Below, piece after piece: positions 1-8,706 of a DNA stretch of 64,000 bases (positions are counted from its first letter, which is position 1; each line of letters starts with the position of its first letter). The notes under the pieces are model-generated. The model worked only from the letters and a program-made list of their open reading frames with translations, made no database searches and had not been told where the DNA came from. Location of the stretch: assembly GCA_938045445.1 (NCBI GenBank), contig CALIMM010000012.1, positions 1-64,000 on the forward strand, written 5' to 3'. This DNA comes from an uncultured Candidatus Saccharibacteria bacterium. GTDB lineage: Bacteria > Patescibacteriota > Saccharimonadia > Saccharimonadales > Saccharimonadaceae. Position numbers and translations under genes: made by a program.

Positions 1-1
1 G

Positions 2-1462
2 GATGAGGAGCGCGCACCACTCATCCGGCTGGCCTTCACGGAGTATGCGACGGGGAATTGGACGGTGAGGGGGTTGGCGGAGCATTTGGCGGAGTTGGGG
101 CTGACGACAGCGCCGTCGCCAGCGCGGCCAGCCAAGCCGATCACGGCGACCAGACTGCAGAACATCTTGCATCTGCCCTACTACAAAGGGATCATTTCCT
201 TCCAAGGGGTGGACTATGTCGGTGCACATGAGCCGCTGGTAGATAGCCAGACGTGGCAAACCGTGCAGCAGGTGCTTGCTTCGCGGCGCACGGGTGAGCG
301 GCAGCGCACACACAACCACTTCCTCAAGAGCACAGCGGTGTGTGGTGTGTGCGGAGCGCGGTTACTCGTCCAGCGAGCCAAGAACAGCAAGGGTGTGGTG
401 TATCCGTACTTCGTCTGTGCTAGGCGGCATCGGGTGCATGACTGCACCTTCAAGGCGGTGCTCATTGACGAGGTGGAGGAGTTGGTGGCAGCGCTGTACC
501 AACGTATCCAGCTGACGACTGAGGATCGAGCCAAGGTGGAGTGCTATCTCCAGGGCGAGTTGGCGCAGATCAAAGGGGAGAAAGACAGAACGGTGCGTTC
601 CCTAACTACCCGGCGCACCAACATCGAGGACAAGCGCCGCCGCCTGCTACACGCCCACTACGAGGGTGCTGTGCCACTGGACTTGCTCAAGGAAGAACAG
701 GCACAGCTGACGGCCGAGCTGGAGCGTATTGAGCGTCAACTTGACGCCTACCGAGCAGATGTAACGGCAACCCGACGTGTTATGGAGGCGGTGCTTGACC
801 TCGTGCAGGACTGTTCGCGCCTCTACAGTGCCGCTCCAGCCCACCTGAAGAAGCTGCTCAACCAGGTGTTCTTCGAACGCATCTTGGTCAATCCGTGTGT
901 TGATGACGACGGCACGATCATCATGCCAGGCACGTCTCCCTCGCAAAGCGATAGCAGTAATGCAGCCGATGATGTGGGCCAGGTGAGCGATCGAGCAGAG
1001 CGGCAGCATACTGACGTCGCCAGTCCGTGTATGAGTGATGAACTGGCTGCATGGAGTGTGCCCGAGGATGGTGGCGACGGTGATACGACGACGGAGCGTG
1101 CTGCGATGGTGTGCCCGCGGCCTCTTCCGCGAATGACAAGCGGCAACAACGGGATAACCCTGACCGCTTGTCTCCGCTTCCCCTTCACCTATCTGGCCAG
1201 CCCTGCTCTCCGGAGAGCCGCCGAGCGAGATGTCGTCGGGCTTAACAAGCAAAAAACTGGCGCGCAGCCGCACCAGCAAAACACACCCATCCCCGCCAAC
1301 AAGCACAGCCCTCGCCATAACCTGCCCCATGAGGCCGTTCCGCTTGGCTGTTGTTCGTATACGAGAGTATTGGTACCCCGGATAGGAGTCGAACCTACAA
1401 CCTTCTCCTTAGGACGGAGCCGCTCTATCCAGTTGAGCTACCAGGGCATGGGTATAGTATAG
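2..1462 (+). CDS. large serine recombinase, C-terminal part (5' end outside window)
   Basis: Site-specific DNA recombinase of the large serine family, used by phages and integrative elements. The frame is open from base 2, so the catalytic resolvase domain lies left of the window; 486 residues are visible. Seen in order: a recombinase domain (first ~95 residues, with a tract ending in LPYYKGI), a zinc ribbon with a CxxC pair, C-V-C-G, and a later pair of Cys around R-R-H-R-V-H-D-C, and a coiled-coil segment rich in K, E and R (about residues 165-260). The last ~100 residues look non-native: the frame continues through the antisense strand of the tRNA-Arg gene and stops only after it. The true C-terminus before integration was probably different. 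The family call is firm; the functional end is uncertain. Confidence 0.88.
   Translation, partial: DEERAPLIRLAFTEYATGNWTVRGLAEHLAELGLTTAPSPARPAKPITATRLQNILHLPYYKGIISFQGVDYVGAHEPLVDSQTWQTVQQVLASRRTGERQRTHNHFLKSTAVCGVCGARLLVQRAKNSKGVVYPYFVCARRHRVHDCTFKAVLIDEVEELVAALYQRIQLTTEDRAKVECYLQGELAQIKGEKDRTVRSLTTRRTNIEDKRRRLLHAHYEGAVPLDLLKEEQAQLTAELERIERQLDAYRADVTATRRVMEAVLDLVQDCSRLYSAAPAHLKKLLNQVFFERILVNPCVDDDGTIIMPGTSPSQSDSSNAADDVGQVSDRAERQHTDVASPCMSDELAAWSVPEDGGDGDTTTERAAMVCPRPLPRMTSGNNGITLTACLRFPFTYLASPALRRAAERDVVGLNKQKTGAQPHQQNTPIPANKHSPRHNLPHEAVPLGCCSYTRVLVPRIGVEPTTFSLGRSRSIQLSYQGMGIV
1371..1447 (-). tRNA. tRNA-Arg, anticodon CCU
   Basis: A 77-base tRNA with encoded CCA. On the minus strand the acceptor arm GCCCTGG pairs with CCGGGGT using two G-U pairs. 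The D stem is GCTC/GAGC. The anticodon loop GTCCTAA gives CCT, reading AGG. The T stem GTAGG/CCTAT closes the loop TTCGACT, followed by discriminator A and CCA. The first anticodon-stem pair is a G-A mismatch. Its 3' end faces the recombinase gene, the usual geometry for an element integrated into a tRNA 3' end. Confidence 0.95.
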
Positions 1463-1839
1463 CATGCTATTTACTCTGAAGTGAACTGTGCTAGGCAATG
1501 AAAAGCCGACGCATGGACACTTATCCGGCCCCGACTATAGTGCACTCTTATACTATCATAACCGGCTATAGAGAATCAGACTTTCTCTTATGGGATCGTC
1601 ACAAGATTCAGGGATTAAGCATAATCCAACAATTAATGCAGCTTCACTACCTCTCACGCTCACCCTCCCAACTCCCTCCTCCGGAACACTATAAGGGTCG
1701 ACATTCGCTGGATGTCGACCTCTTGACGCCAGGGCTGAAAACCGGTCATTACGACCGGTTTTCACACTCCATCGGATGAAGTGTGGGAGAGTGAGCTAGC
1801 ACAGAGAAAACAAAGTATTCAATATTCTGGCTGCAAGCA
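1463..1839. other. intergenic stretch holding repeat copy A
   Basis: No credible gene. The right half is repeat copy A (1658-1796). The left half (about 1500-1650) has short hairpins (GGATTA/TAATCC near 1615; AGAGAA/TTTCTCT near 1570) and fragments loosely like the same repeat family in the opposite orientation, for example a CCCGACTATAGTG tract near 1530. No terminator with a T-run is seen for pilC, which ends at 1840. Confidence 0.6.
1658..1796 (-). repeat. structured interspersed repeat, copy A
   Basis: About 139 bp bounded by an imperfect inverted repeat (GCTCACCCTCCCA at 1658-1670, TGGGAGAGTGAGC at 1784-1796). Two internal hairpins: GGTCGACAT/ATGTCGACC (1696-1704 with 1712-1720) and a 10-bp stem AAAACCGGTC/GACCGGTTTT (1738-1747 with 1753-1762). 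A palindromic block CACTCCATC/GATGAAGTG follows at 1765-1783. The whole unit is nearly the reverse complement of copy B at 12099-12229. Confidence 0.85.
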
Positions 1840-3048
1840 CTACGTCAGCTGCCCCACCAAGCTATATATCGGGAAGAGAATGGCCGCCACCATGCCGCCA
1901 GCCACGATGGCGAGGACGACCATCAGCACGGGCTCGATGGCAGTGGAGATGTTGCGGATCTCTTCGTCTAGCTCGTCTTCGTAGACCTGGGCGGTCTTGC
2001 CCATCATTTCGTCGATCTTGCCCGATTGCTCACCAATCTTGATCATCTGCGGCACCATTGGCAAGATGTAATCCTCACGACTCAGTGAGACAGACAGCGC
2101 TCGCCCACCCTTGACCTTCTCGGCAGTCCGGCGGATGGAAGCCTCGATAATCGTATTATTGACCCCTGTTGCGGTGATGTCGAGCATGTCGAGCATCGGC
2201 ACACCGGTCGCAAGCAGCGTCTGGCCAGTACGGGTAAAGCGCGCCATGTAGAGCTTGCGAAACATACTACCAACGAAGGGCATATTAAGCTTAAGTGTGT
2301 CGAAGGTACGCGTGCCGGGGCCTGTCTTGGCGTATTGGCGGGTGAAGTAAATGGCACCCACCAGCAAAATCAGCTCTGCCCACCAGAAGCTTGCAGTAAA
2401 CTTCGCCACAGCGATTAGTGCCGCAGTGAGGAATGGCAGCGTCTTGTGCATGTCGCTATATAGCTTCTCCACCTGCGGTACCACCACGAGCAACATAAAG
2501 AGCATCACTCCCATAATCACCGCCAAGACGATGGCTGGGTACGTCATAGCACCGCGAATCTTGCTCACCATGGCGGCATCCTTTTCCTGCTGGGCGGCCA
2601 CCCGCTTGAGCGCTTGGTCGAGCGTACCAGAGGCCTCACCTGCAGTCACGAGTGAGAGGTAGATTTTGTCGAAGATCTCGGGGTGTTTGCCAAAGGAGTC
2701 CGACAGCTGCCGACCACCCTCAACATCGGCAATGATTTCTTGGATAATCTCTTGCAGCTTCTTGTTCTCCGTCTGCTCCAGCACCGTGCGAAGGCTCTGC
2801 GACAGGGGTAGCCCCGCACCAATCAGCGTCGCAAGCTGACGAGTAAAGACCACCTTATCTTTGGTTGTCACACGGCGCGTCAGGCTGCCAAAGAGCCCAC
2901 CGCTCTCATCGACTTCTTTGATGTCGAGCGGAACGAAGCCTTGCTCAGTCAAAACGCGTGCCGCTGCCATCTCAGACTCGGCCTGGACGATAGATTTGAT
3001 GATGGTGTCGGTCGCTTTGTCGCGTGCTTCGTAGTTGAACTTTCGCAT
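1840..3048 (-). CDS. pilC: type IV pilus inner-membrane platform protein PilC
   Basis: Integral membrane platform of the type IV pilus machine (GspF/PilC family), which sits above the PilB and PilT motor ATPases and couples them to pilin assembly. The 402-residue length is typical. Seen: an N-terminal cytoplasmic domain with two similar GspF repeats (around residues 65-190 and 265-390) and hydrophobic segments near 172-192, 222-240 and 370-396. It is the last gene of the pilus operon, starting 3 bp after pilT ends, so it is probably translationally coupled. Family call is secure. Confidence 0.96.
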   Translation of the reverse strand: MRKFNYEARDKATDTIIKSIVQAESEMAAARVLTEQGFVPLDIKEVDESGGLFGSLTRRVTTKDKVVFTRQLATLIGAGLPLSQSLRTVLEQTENKKLQEIIQEIIADVEGGRQLSDSFGKHPEIFDKIYLSLVTAGEASGTLDQALKRVAAQQEKDAAMVSKIRGAMTYPAIVLAVIMGVMLFMLLVVVPQVEKLYSDMHKTLPFLTAALIAVAKFTASFWWAELILLVGAIYFTRQYAKTGPGTRTFDTLKLNMPFVGSMFRKLYMARFTRTGQTLLATGVPMLDMLDITATGVNNTIIEASIRRTAEKVKGGRALSVSLSREDYILPMVPQMIKIGEQSGKIDEMMGKTAQVYEDELDEEIRNISTAIEPVLMVVLAIVAGGMVAAILFPIYSLVGQLT

Positions 3049-3051
3049 TGA

Positions 3052-4122
3052 TTATCCTCTCATTAAGCGCTCAAATTCGGTGAGATCAACCGCGAACTCG
3101 CGGGCGCTGTCGTACGTCACGGTGCCACTCTGGACGAGGCTCACCAGTGTGCGATCCATCGTCTGCATACCTTGGTCTGCCCCAGTCTGGATGATGGCAT
3201 CAAGCTGGTGACTCTTGCCCTCGCGGATGACGTTGCGTACCGCTGGGTTGGCTACCAAGACCTCAGCGGCTACCACTCGCCCACCACCGATGGCTGGCAC
3301 GAGGCGCTGGCTACAGATTGCCATCAAGATATTAGCCAGCTGAGCCCGAATCTGCGGCTGCTGGTGCGGCGGGAAGACGTCGATCATGCGGTCGATACTC
3401 TGTGCTGCACTGTTGGTGTGCAAGGTGGCAAACACCAAGTGGCCTGTCTCGGCAATGGTAATGGCAGCACTAATCGTCTCGAGATCGCGCATCTCACCAA
3501 TCAGCACGACATCTGGGTCTTGGCGTAGGCTGGAACGCAGCGCGGCGCTAAAGGAGTAGGTATCATAGTGCACTTCGCGCTGCACAACCACCGAGCGCTT
3601 ACTCTTGTGAGTGAACTCAATCGGGTCTTCGATGGTGATGATGTGGTGCGACTTCTCAGTGTTGATCTTATCGATCAAAGCAGCCAGCGTGGTCGACTTA
3701 CCACTACCGGTCGGGCCCGTCACCAGCACCAGGCCACGCGGGAAGTCGGCGAAGGTCATGACGACGGGCGGCATACCCAGCTCTGTCACAGATTTGATTT
3801 CATTCGGAATCAAACGCAGCGCGGCCGCCAAGTTACCCCGCTCATGAAAGGCATTCACCCGGAAGCGCCCAAGATTACCAAAGGCAAAGCTAAAGTCAAA
3901 CTCTTTGTCCTTCATCAGCACCTGCTGCTGGTCTTGGTCGAGAATGGCAAAGACAAGCCGCTCCACCTGCGCTTCGTCCAGTGGGCCAAAGCCCGCCACA
4001 GGGGTCAGCGCGCCATCGATGCGCAGCATGGGGGGCAGCCCCACCTGAATGTGCAAGTCTGAGGCGCGGCGGCGCACCACATCCTCGAGCAGGACTTCTA
4101 TGCGTAATTCTCTATTTTCCAT
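3052..4122 (-). CDS. pilT: type IV pilus retraction ATPase PilT
   Basis: Hexameric ATPase that powers pilus disassembly and retraction, giving twitching motility and DNA pulling. The 356 residues carry ASDLHIQ near the N-terminus, a Walker A GPTGSGKST near residue 130, an Asp box, a Walker B region around LIGEMRD, and a His box ATLHTNSA. The PilT-specific C-terminal motif AIRNLIRE is present as AVRNVIRE, which separates it from PilB. It sits between pilB and pilC with short gaps. An upstream AAGGA lies unusually far (about 13 bp) from the ATG. Confidence 0.96.
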   Translation of the reverse strand: MENRELRIEVLLEDVVRRRASDLHIQVGLPPMLRIDGALTPVAGFGPLDEAQVERLVFAILDQDQQQVLMKDKEFDFSFAFGNLGRFRVNAFHERGNLAAALRLIPNEIKSVTELGMPPVVMTFADFPRGLVLVTGPTGSGKSTTLAALIDKINTEKSHHIITIEDPIEFTHKSKRSVVVQREVHYDTYSFSAALRSSLRQDPDVVLIGEMRDLETISAAITIAETGHLVFATLHTNSAAQSIDRMIDVFPPHQQPQIRAQLANILMAICSQRLVPAIGGGRVVAAEVLVANPAVRNVIREGKSHQLDAIIQTGADQGMQTMDRTLVSLVQSGTVTYDSAREFAVDLTEFERLMRG

Positions 4123-4142
4123 GGTTGTTGTTGGTTCCTTTC

Positions 4143-5906
4143 TTATGCTATGTCTGATGTGACACGGTTGACTTCCTCCAGGGTGGTAATCCCTTGCAGC
4201 GCCTTGAGGTAGCCATCTTGGCGCATCGTGATCATCCCTTGCTCGATGGCTTTCTTCTGGATCTCGGTGCTCGACGCTCGGGCGGTAATGAGCTGCTGGA
4301 TCTCCTCTGTCACTTCCATCACCTCAAAGAGTCCGGCTCGGCCACTGTAACCCCGTGGCGTGTTGGCGGTATCGCGCCCTCGCACGAGGCGGTAGGACTT
4401 TTGGCCAGCCAGCGGTAAGTCGGTATAGCCAAGGTCGGCCGAGATTTTGGCTGCCTCTGCCTTGGTCTTGGGCAAGAGATGCCCGACAGTGCTGAGGATC
4501 ATCTCTGTCTCGAGCGGGTTCGACCAATAATTCTCGTGCTGCGGCCCAATCCGGCGCACCAAGCGCTGGCCAATGATGGTATTAACGGTGCTAGCGATGA
4601 GAAATGGCTCGATATGCATATCGAGCAAGCGCGGCAACACCCCCGCTGCCGAGTTGGTGTGGAGCGTACTAAAGACAAGGTGACCCGTCAATGCTGCCTG
4701 GACGGCGAGGTTGGCCGTCTCGTTGTCGCGGATCTCCCCCACCATCACCACATCAGGGTCTTGACGGAGAATACTGCGCAGACCATTAGCAAAGGTAAGA
4801 CCAACGTCGCTATTGACCTGAATCTGGTTGACTCCCTCCATTTTGTATTCCACGGGGTCTTCCAATGTGACGATGTTGATGGTATCATCCTTAATTTCTT
4901 TAATCAGTGCATAGAGACTGGTCGACTTACCACTACCAGTTGGGCCACTGGTGAGGATCATCCCATTGGGGCGGTGAATCCCCTGGCGAATCAGCCGAAG
5001 GGCGCGCCCAGCATAGCCCATCTGCTCGAGCTCGAAGGATGTGCCAGTCTTATCTAGCAAGCGGATCACCACCTGCTCGCCCCACACCACGGGGCTAATG
5101 GCAATACGGAGGTCAACTTCCTTGTCTGCCACCTTGACGGCAAACTGTCCATCCTGTGGAATGCGGTGCTCATCGATCTTCAGCTCAGACAGGATCTTGA
5201 TCCGGCTCACCAGTGCCGGCTCGATACTCTTGGGCAGCTGCATAACTTCGCGCAGCACACCATCGACGCGGCAGCGGATCTTGAGCGACTTCTCCAGCGG
5301 CTCAATGTGGATATCGCTCGCGCGGCTCTTTACGGCATATTCAAGGATAGTACTCAGGGCTCGGCTAATTGGTGAGTCTTGGACGATCGTCTTGATATCG
5401 CCCCGCGCTTCAGCGGCTGCCTCGGCCTGCGACACTTGGGCGGCTACATTCACGCTACTGAGGTCGGTGCGGTACTGCTCGAGCACATGGCGCACCCCAG
5501 CCTCCGACGCCATAAAGACTTTGAGTGGGCGCTGGACGCGGTTGGCAAGGTAATCGACCGCCTGGACATTGTTGGCATCGATCATCGCCACCGCCAAGCG
5601 GTTCTGCACCTCGGCTAGTGGCACTGCCATGAAGCGCTCGGCAATGTCCGATGGCAGAAGCGTGAGGATGTCTTGGTCGACAATTGTGTTGGTGAGATTG
5701 ACATACGGCACACCCGACACATGGGCAATCGCCCGGGTCAGCAGCTCGTTATCGATCGCCGACTCATCAGTCAGGACAGTCAGCAGTGGCCGGCCACTCT
5801 CGCGGGCCAGCTTGGTGGCATCATCAAGGCGCTGGCGCGTGATCAGCCCTTCGTCAACGAGGAGTGTGGTGAGTTTTTCTTGCATATCACTTGTCATCAG
5901 TGCCAC
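4143..5906 (-). CDS. pilB: type IV pilus extension ATPase PilB
   Basis: Motor ATPase for pilus assembly (GspE/PilB family), 587 residues. Seen: an N-terminal MshEN-type domain (about 1-150), ASDIHIEP near 195, a Walker A GPTGSGKST near 330, a Walker B region VMVGEIRD, and a His box STLHTNSA. The four-cysteine zinc motif usual in PilB/GspE C-domains is absent: the segment after GQRLVRRI has no Cys. GTG at 5906 is preferred because a GAGG box lies 6 bp upstream; ATG codons 3 and 7 codons later are alternatives. It follows the small membrane gene by 12 bp. Confidence 0.95.
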   Translation of the reverse strand: MALMTSDMQEKLTTLLVDEGLITRQRLDDATKLARESGRPLLTVLTDESAIDNELLTRAIAHVSGVPYVNLTNTIVDQDILTLLPSDIAERFMAVPLAEVQNRLAVAMIDANNVQAVDYLANRVQRPLKVFMASEAGVRHVLEQYRTDLSSVNVAAQVSQAEAAAEARGDIKTIVQDSPISRALSTILEYAVKSRASDIHIEPLEKSLKIRCRVDGVLREVMQLPKSIEPALVSRIKILSELKIDEHRIPQDGQFAVKVADKEVDLRIAISPVVWGEQVVIRLLDKTGTSFELEQMGYAGRALRLIRQGIHRPNGMILTSGPTGSGKSTSLYALIKEIKDDTINIVTLEDPVEYKMEGVNQIQVNSDVGLTFANGLRSILRQDPDVVMVGEIRDNETANLAVQAALTGHLVFSTLHTNSAAGVLPRLLDMHIEPFLIASTVNTIIGQRLVRRIGPQHENYWSNPLETEMILSTVGHLLPKTKAEAAKISADLGYTDLPLAGQKSYRLVRGRDTANTPRGYSGRAGLFEVMEVTEEIQQLITARASSTEIQKKAIEQGMITMRQDGYLKALQGITTLEEVNRVTSDIA

Positions 5907-5918
5907 ACGCTACCTCTG

Positions 5919-6149
5919 TTATTTCTGCTGCGATTGCCCAATGATCGTCTCGACCGCTGGGTTGATCGCCTCCTTATTAAACACTGCGCTGTCTGGCTCA
6001 TCAATCGTATCCGAGAGCTTCTCGACTGTCTCTACCTTGGTGCCACGCTGCGGCATTTGCAAGAATGGGATACTACTGGCCACAAAAAACGCCACCACTA
6101 CTGATATACTAGCGATCAAGATAATCATTGCGATGTCGGTCTTCTTCAT
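5919..6149 (-). CDS. small single-span membrane protein in the pilus operon
   Basis: A 76-residue protein with one hydrophobic segment (about residues 6-30) after a short charged start, then a polar tail of about 45 residues, probably outside the membrane. No family is recognised. It occupies the slot after pilO where many operons carry pilP, but it has no lipobox cysteine and is too short for PilP. Its start overlaps the end of pilO by 4 bp, so coupled translation is likely. It could be an alignment-complex accessory or a reduced PilP analogue; this is inference from position only. Confidence 0.75.
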   Translation of the reverse strand: MKKTDIAMIILIASISVVVAFFVASSIPFLQMPQRGTKVETVEKLSDTIDEPDSAVFNKEAINPAVETIIGQSQQK

Positions 6150-6829
6150 GGTTTGATGTCCTTTTTCTTTAGCTCGATGGTTTTGGCTGGCGAGTAGTAG
6201 GCATGGGCCGAGATCTTCATGGCGACTTTGCTGTCAGTCCGCTCAATGGTCATGCGGTCGATCTCAATCACGCGGATGGAGCGCTCGAAGCGCTGCAAAA
6301 GCTCGCGCAGAGCGTTGGGATTACTGGCCGATACCTCCATGGTGAAGTGAATGGACTGCAAGTTGCCATTGCTGGCGGCTGCGCCAGTGCTATTTGATGA
6401 CTCGCTGTCGTCCGTTTGGTCGATATTAAGCGAATCGAGCGACACACCTGCCACGCCATTGACCAGCTTAGACTGGAGCGATGCACCCAACGCGAGAGCA
6501 TTATCCTCCGCCGGCAGAGCATCAAGCACCACCTGAAGCGCTTTCTCATCGTTGTTGATACGGCTGGCATTGAGGTGTGAGTTGGTCTCGAGCACCTTCA
6601 GCTCACCGCGTAGCTTCTCCACGGCGTCGTTGTTGTTCTTGAGTACGGCAGCGGTGTTATTTTTCTCGCCAAGCACTCGCTCTTTGAAGATAATTTGCTG
6701 CACCAAAAACCACGATATCACCAGTGCGAAACCCACAATTACTGAGGCTCCAGCCACCCAGAGGAACATCACTCGGCTGGATTGTTCGATCTGTTGGCGC
6801 TTGTGGATGGCGGCGTCTTTCTTACTCAT
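6146..6829 (-). CDS. pilO: type IV pilus alignment protein PilO
   Basis: Bitopic membrane protein that pairs with PilN to align the pilus machine. 227 residues: a short cytoplasmic N-terminus, one transmembrane helix (about 22-45), a coiled coil with alternating acidic and basic residues (about 50-100), and a C-terminal ferredoxin-like periplasmic-type domain. Sequence identity to model PilO is expected to be low, so the call depends on size, topology and position immediately after pilN, which ends one base before. Confidence 0.82.
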   Translation of the reverse strand: MSKKDAAIHKRQQIEQSSRVMFLWVAGASVIVGFALVISWFLVQQIIFKERVLGEKNNTAAVLKNNNDAVEKLRGELKVLETNSHLNASRINNDEKALQVVLDALPAEDNALALGASLQSKLVNGVAGVSLDSLNIDQTDDSESSNSTGAAASNGNLQSIHFTMEVSASNPNALRELLQRFERSIRVIEIDRMTIERTDSKVAMKISAHAYYSPAKTIELKKKDIKP

Positions 6830-7555
6830 CTAGTTCTTCTCCTTGTTGGTCGCCTTGGGCGTAAAGAGGCTATCGGGCACATGCAGGCGCGAGTCGGTCA
6901 CATTAGTACTACCAGTTGGGGCTTCAATGCGCAGATTTTTGGAGCTATTAGCGAGAAGCTCTTTGGGGTAGGTAAAGGTCAGCTTGAAGCGCAGTACCTT
7001 AGCCCCACTGGCGTCCTCGCCATAGCTGGTGTCGCTCACTGTCACATCGTCGGCCAGCTTGACGGTCTGGACACGGTTATCGCCATCGGTGTAGCTCAGC
7101 TTGGTATTGAGGATCATTTTCTTGAGTTTGTCTGTCGCTTCAAAGCTGTTGGCGGCTGACCCCTCAATGGAGAGCTTCGTCTCAGACGGATCGAGACTGA
7201 CGGTCGACATCTTCACATCATTGGGCGCAGCAGGGTTAATAGCACTGAGCACATCGAAGATCCGCGAGTCAATGCTCTTGTCCTTGTGCATCGAGGAGAG
7301 CTGAGCTAGTTGGTTTTGGATGGTAACGATCTGGTTGGCATCTTTAACACTACTAATCTTGCCGTATTGGTCTTTGATCTCGTTGTCGGTCAGCCACTCG
7401 CGGGCGCTCTGCGTACCAACATACACCACCAACAGCGCCACTGCTGCACCAGCGATGATGCTCACAAGAATGGAGAGCGATATCACACCATTGCGCATGC
7501 GCTGGGCATGCAGGTATTCGCGCTTGACGTCAGGGATGAGGTTGATCTCTATCAT
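6830..7555 (-). CDS. pilN: type IV pilus assembly protein PilN
   Basis: Membrane protein linking cytoplasmic PilM to PilO. 241 residues. The N-terminus INLIPD is the conserved PilN peptide that docks into PilM. One transmembrane helix follows (about 23-46), then a coiled coil and a C-terminal domain. Its ATG overlaps the pilM stop by 4 bp, the expected coupling for proteins that bind one to one. Confidence 0.92.
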   Translation of the reverse strand: MIEINLIPDVKREYLHAQRMRNGVISLSILVSIIAGAAVALLVVYVGTQSAREWLTDNEIKDQYGKISSVKDANQIVTIQNQLAQLSSMHKDKSIDSRIFDVLSAINPAAPNDVKMSTVSLDPSETKLSIEGSAANSFEATDKLKKMILNTKLSYTDGDNRVQTVKLADDVTVSDTSYGEDASGAKVLRFKLTFTYPKELLANSSKNLRIEAPTGSTNVTDSRLHVPDSLFTPKATNKEKN

Positions 7556-8604
7556 GCGTCGTTCCTCCGTTTTGCGAGGCCCACTGCTGTGGCAAACTCT
7601 GGTGCGACGTTGGCCAATTGCTCTTGGCTCGTCTGCGGCATATGGATACCATGCCAGGGGTTACCCGGGGCGGTCGGAACCTCTACCTTGGCCGCAACAT
7701 ACTCGCTGAGATGTGGAATCATCTCGCCAAAGCCTGTCAGTGTAATGCTCGACACCTGGGCGCTGGCGTAGCGCGTCTGGAAGAATTTGATTGATTTAAT
7801 AAGCTCGCTCGCAAAGTTATCCAGCGCACCCTCAATAGCACGCACCACCTGCCCATCGAGCTTATCCTCCGCCAAACCAAACTTGAGGATGAACTGCCGA
7901 GCTTGGTCTTCCTGGACGCTGAGGTTTTGTACTGCCGACTTGACGAAGCTGCTCACACCCGACGGAATAGTCCGGACGAGGCGCGGTGCTCCACCATAGA
8001 TAATGGCAAGATCGGTCGAGAGTTCACCAATGTCGATCAGCATCACTGCGGCACCATTTGCCGCTTGCTGCGGCGGTGCAAAGGCCCGCACCATGGCAAT
8101 TGGGTCGGGCTCGATAGCAATCACATTCAGCCCCAGGCCCTCGATAAACTCAAGCTGATCCTCACTATACCCCTTCGACACACTGCTAATCAGCACCTCT
8201 TGCTGGTCGCTTGCGTGGAGCGATGGCCCCAGCAGCACCCAATCTACCTTGGCATCATCCGCCATCGGCACATATTGGTCTATCTGGTATTTCATCGTGG
8301 CGCGCAGCTCGGCATCGGAAACTTGCGGCACATCGACCACTGTTGTAAAGGTCTTGTTGGATGGCAGGCCAATCGCAACATTCTTCGTCTTGATGCCACT
8401 CTGGCCCACGGCAGTCATAATAACTTCGCCCAGGCGACGGCGCGATTCTGGTGCATCGCTGCTAGTAATACGGCGGTCAACGGGCGCATAGCCATGTGCC
8501 ACGAGCTCCCACTCGTCGCCAGCTGGTGCTAGCTGCAAAACCCGCACGGCATTGGTACCGATATCGAGTGCAAAGAAATCGCCCGACCCTTTTTGAAACT
8601 TCAT
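7552..8604 (-). CDS. pilM: type IV pilus actin-like protein PilM
   Basis: Cytoplasmic actin-fold ATPase that anchors the PilN/PilO complex. 350 residues from the chosen start. Seen: the phosphate-1 motif ALDIGTNAVRV near the N-terminus and the phosphate-2 motif LIDIGELSTDL near residue 195. Two in-frame ATGs exist, at 8610 and 8604. The -10 box TATAAT (8613-8618) puts the expected transcription start near 8606, so ATG 8604 is preferred and the message is probably leaderless. First gene of the seven-gene pilus operon. Confidence 0.95.
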   Translation of the reverse strand: MKFQKGSGDFFALDIGTNAVRVLQLAPAGDEWELVAHGYAPVDRRITSSDAPESRRRLGEVIMTAVGQSGIKTKNVAIGLPSNKTFTTVVDVPQVSDAELRATMKYQIDQYVPMADDAKVDWVLLGPSLHASDQQEVLISSVSKGYSEDQLEFIEGLGLNVIAIEPDPIAMVRAFAPPQQAANGAAVMLIDIGELSTDLAIIYGGAPRLVRTIPSGVSSFVKSAVQNLSVQEDQARQFILKFGLAEDKLDGQVVRAIEGALDNFASELIKSIKFFQTRYASAQVSSITLTGFGEMIPHLSEYVAAKVEVPTAPGNPWHGIHMPQTSQEQLANVAPEFATAVGLAKRRNDA

Positions 8605-8612
8605 ACTCATCT

Positions 8613-8642
8613 ATTATACATAAGCGACATTGGTTTAGGCAA
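8613..8642 (-). promoter_or_regulatory. pilus operon promoter
   Basis: TTGCCT (8637-8642, minus strand) and TATAAT (8613-8618) are separated by 18 bp, a good sigma70-type promoter. The -10 box ends only 8 bp before the preferred pilM ATG, leaving no room for a Shine-Dalgarno site. It is divergent from the promoter of the next gene (8668-8696). Confidence 0.75.
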
Positions 8643-8667
8643 GGGGGTTGGTGGAAAATATCGATAG

Positions 8668-8696
8668 TTGACATATCTCTCATTGTCTGCTATATA
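8668..8696 (+). promoter_or_regulatory. promoter of the poly-C tract gene
   Basis: TTGACA (8668-8673), a 17-bp spacer and TATATA (8691-8696): a near-consensus promoter. The ATG at 8707 lies 10 bp after the -10 box, with GAGG at 8698-8701. This fixes ATG 8707 as the natural start. Confidence 0.75.
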
Positions 8697-8706
8697 TGAG
8701 GTCATT

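Noticed and set aside
1498..1779. 93-codon open frame between the tRNA and pilC
   Set aside because: It runs through repeat copy A and its hairpins; no ribosome site and no protein-like features.
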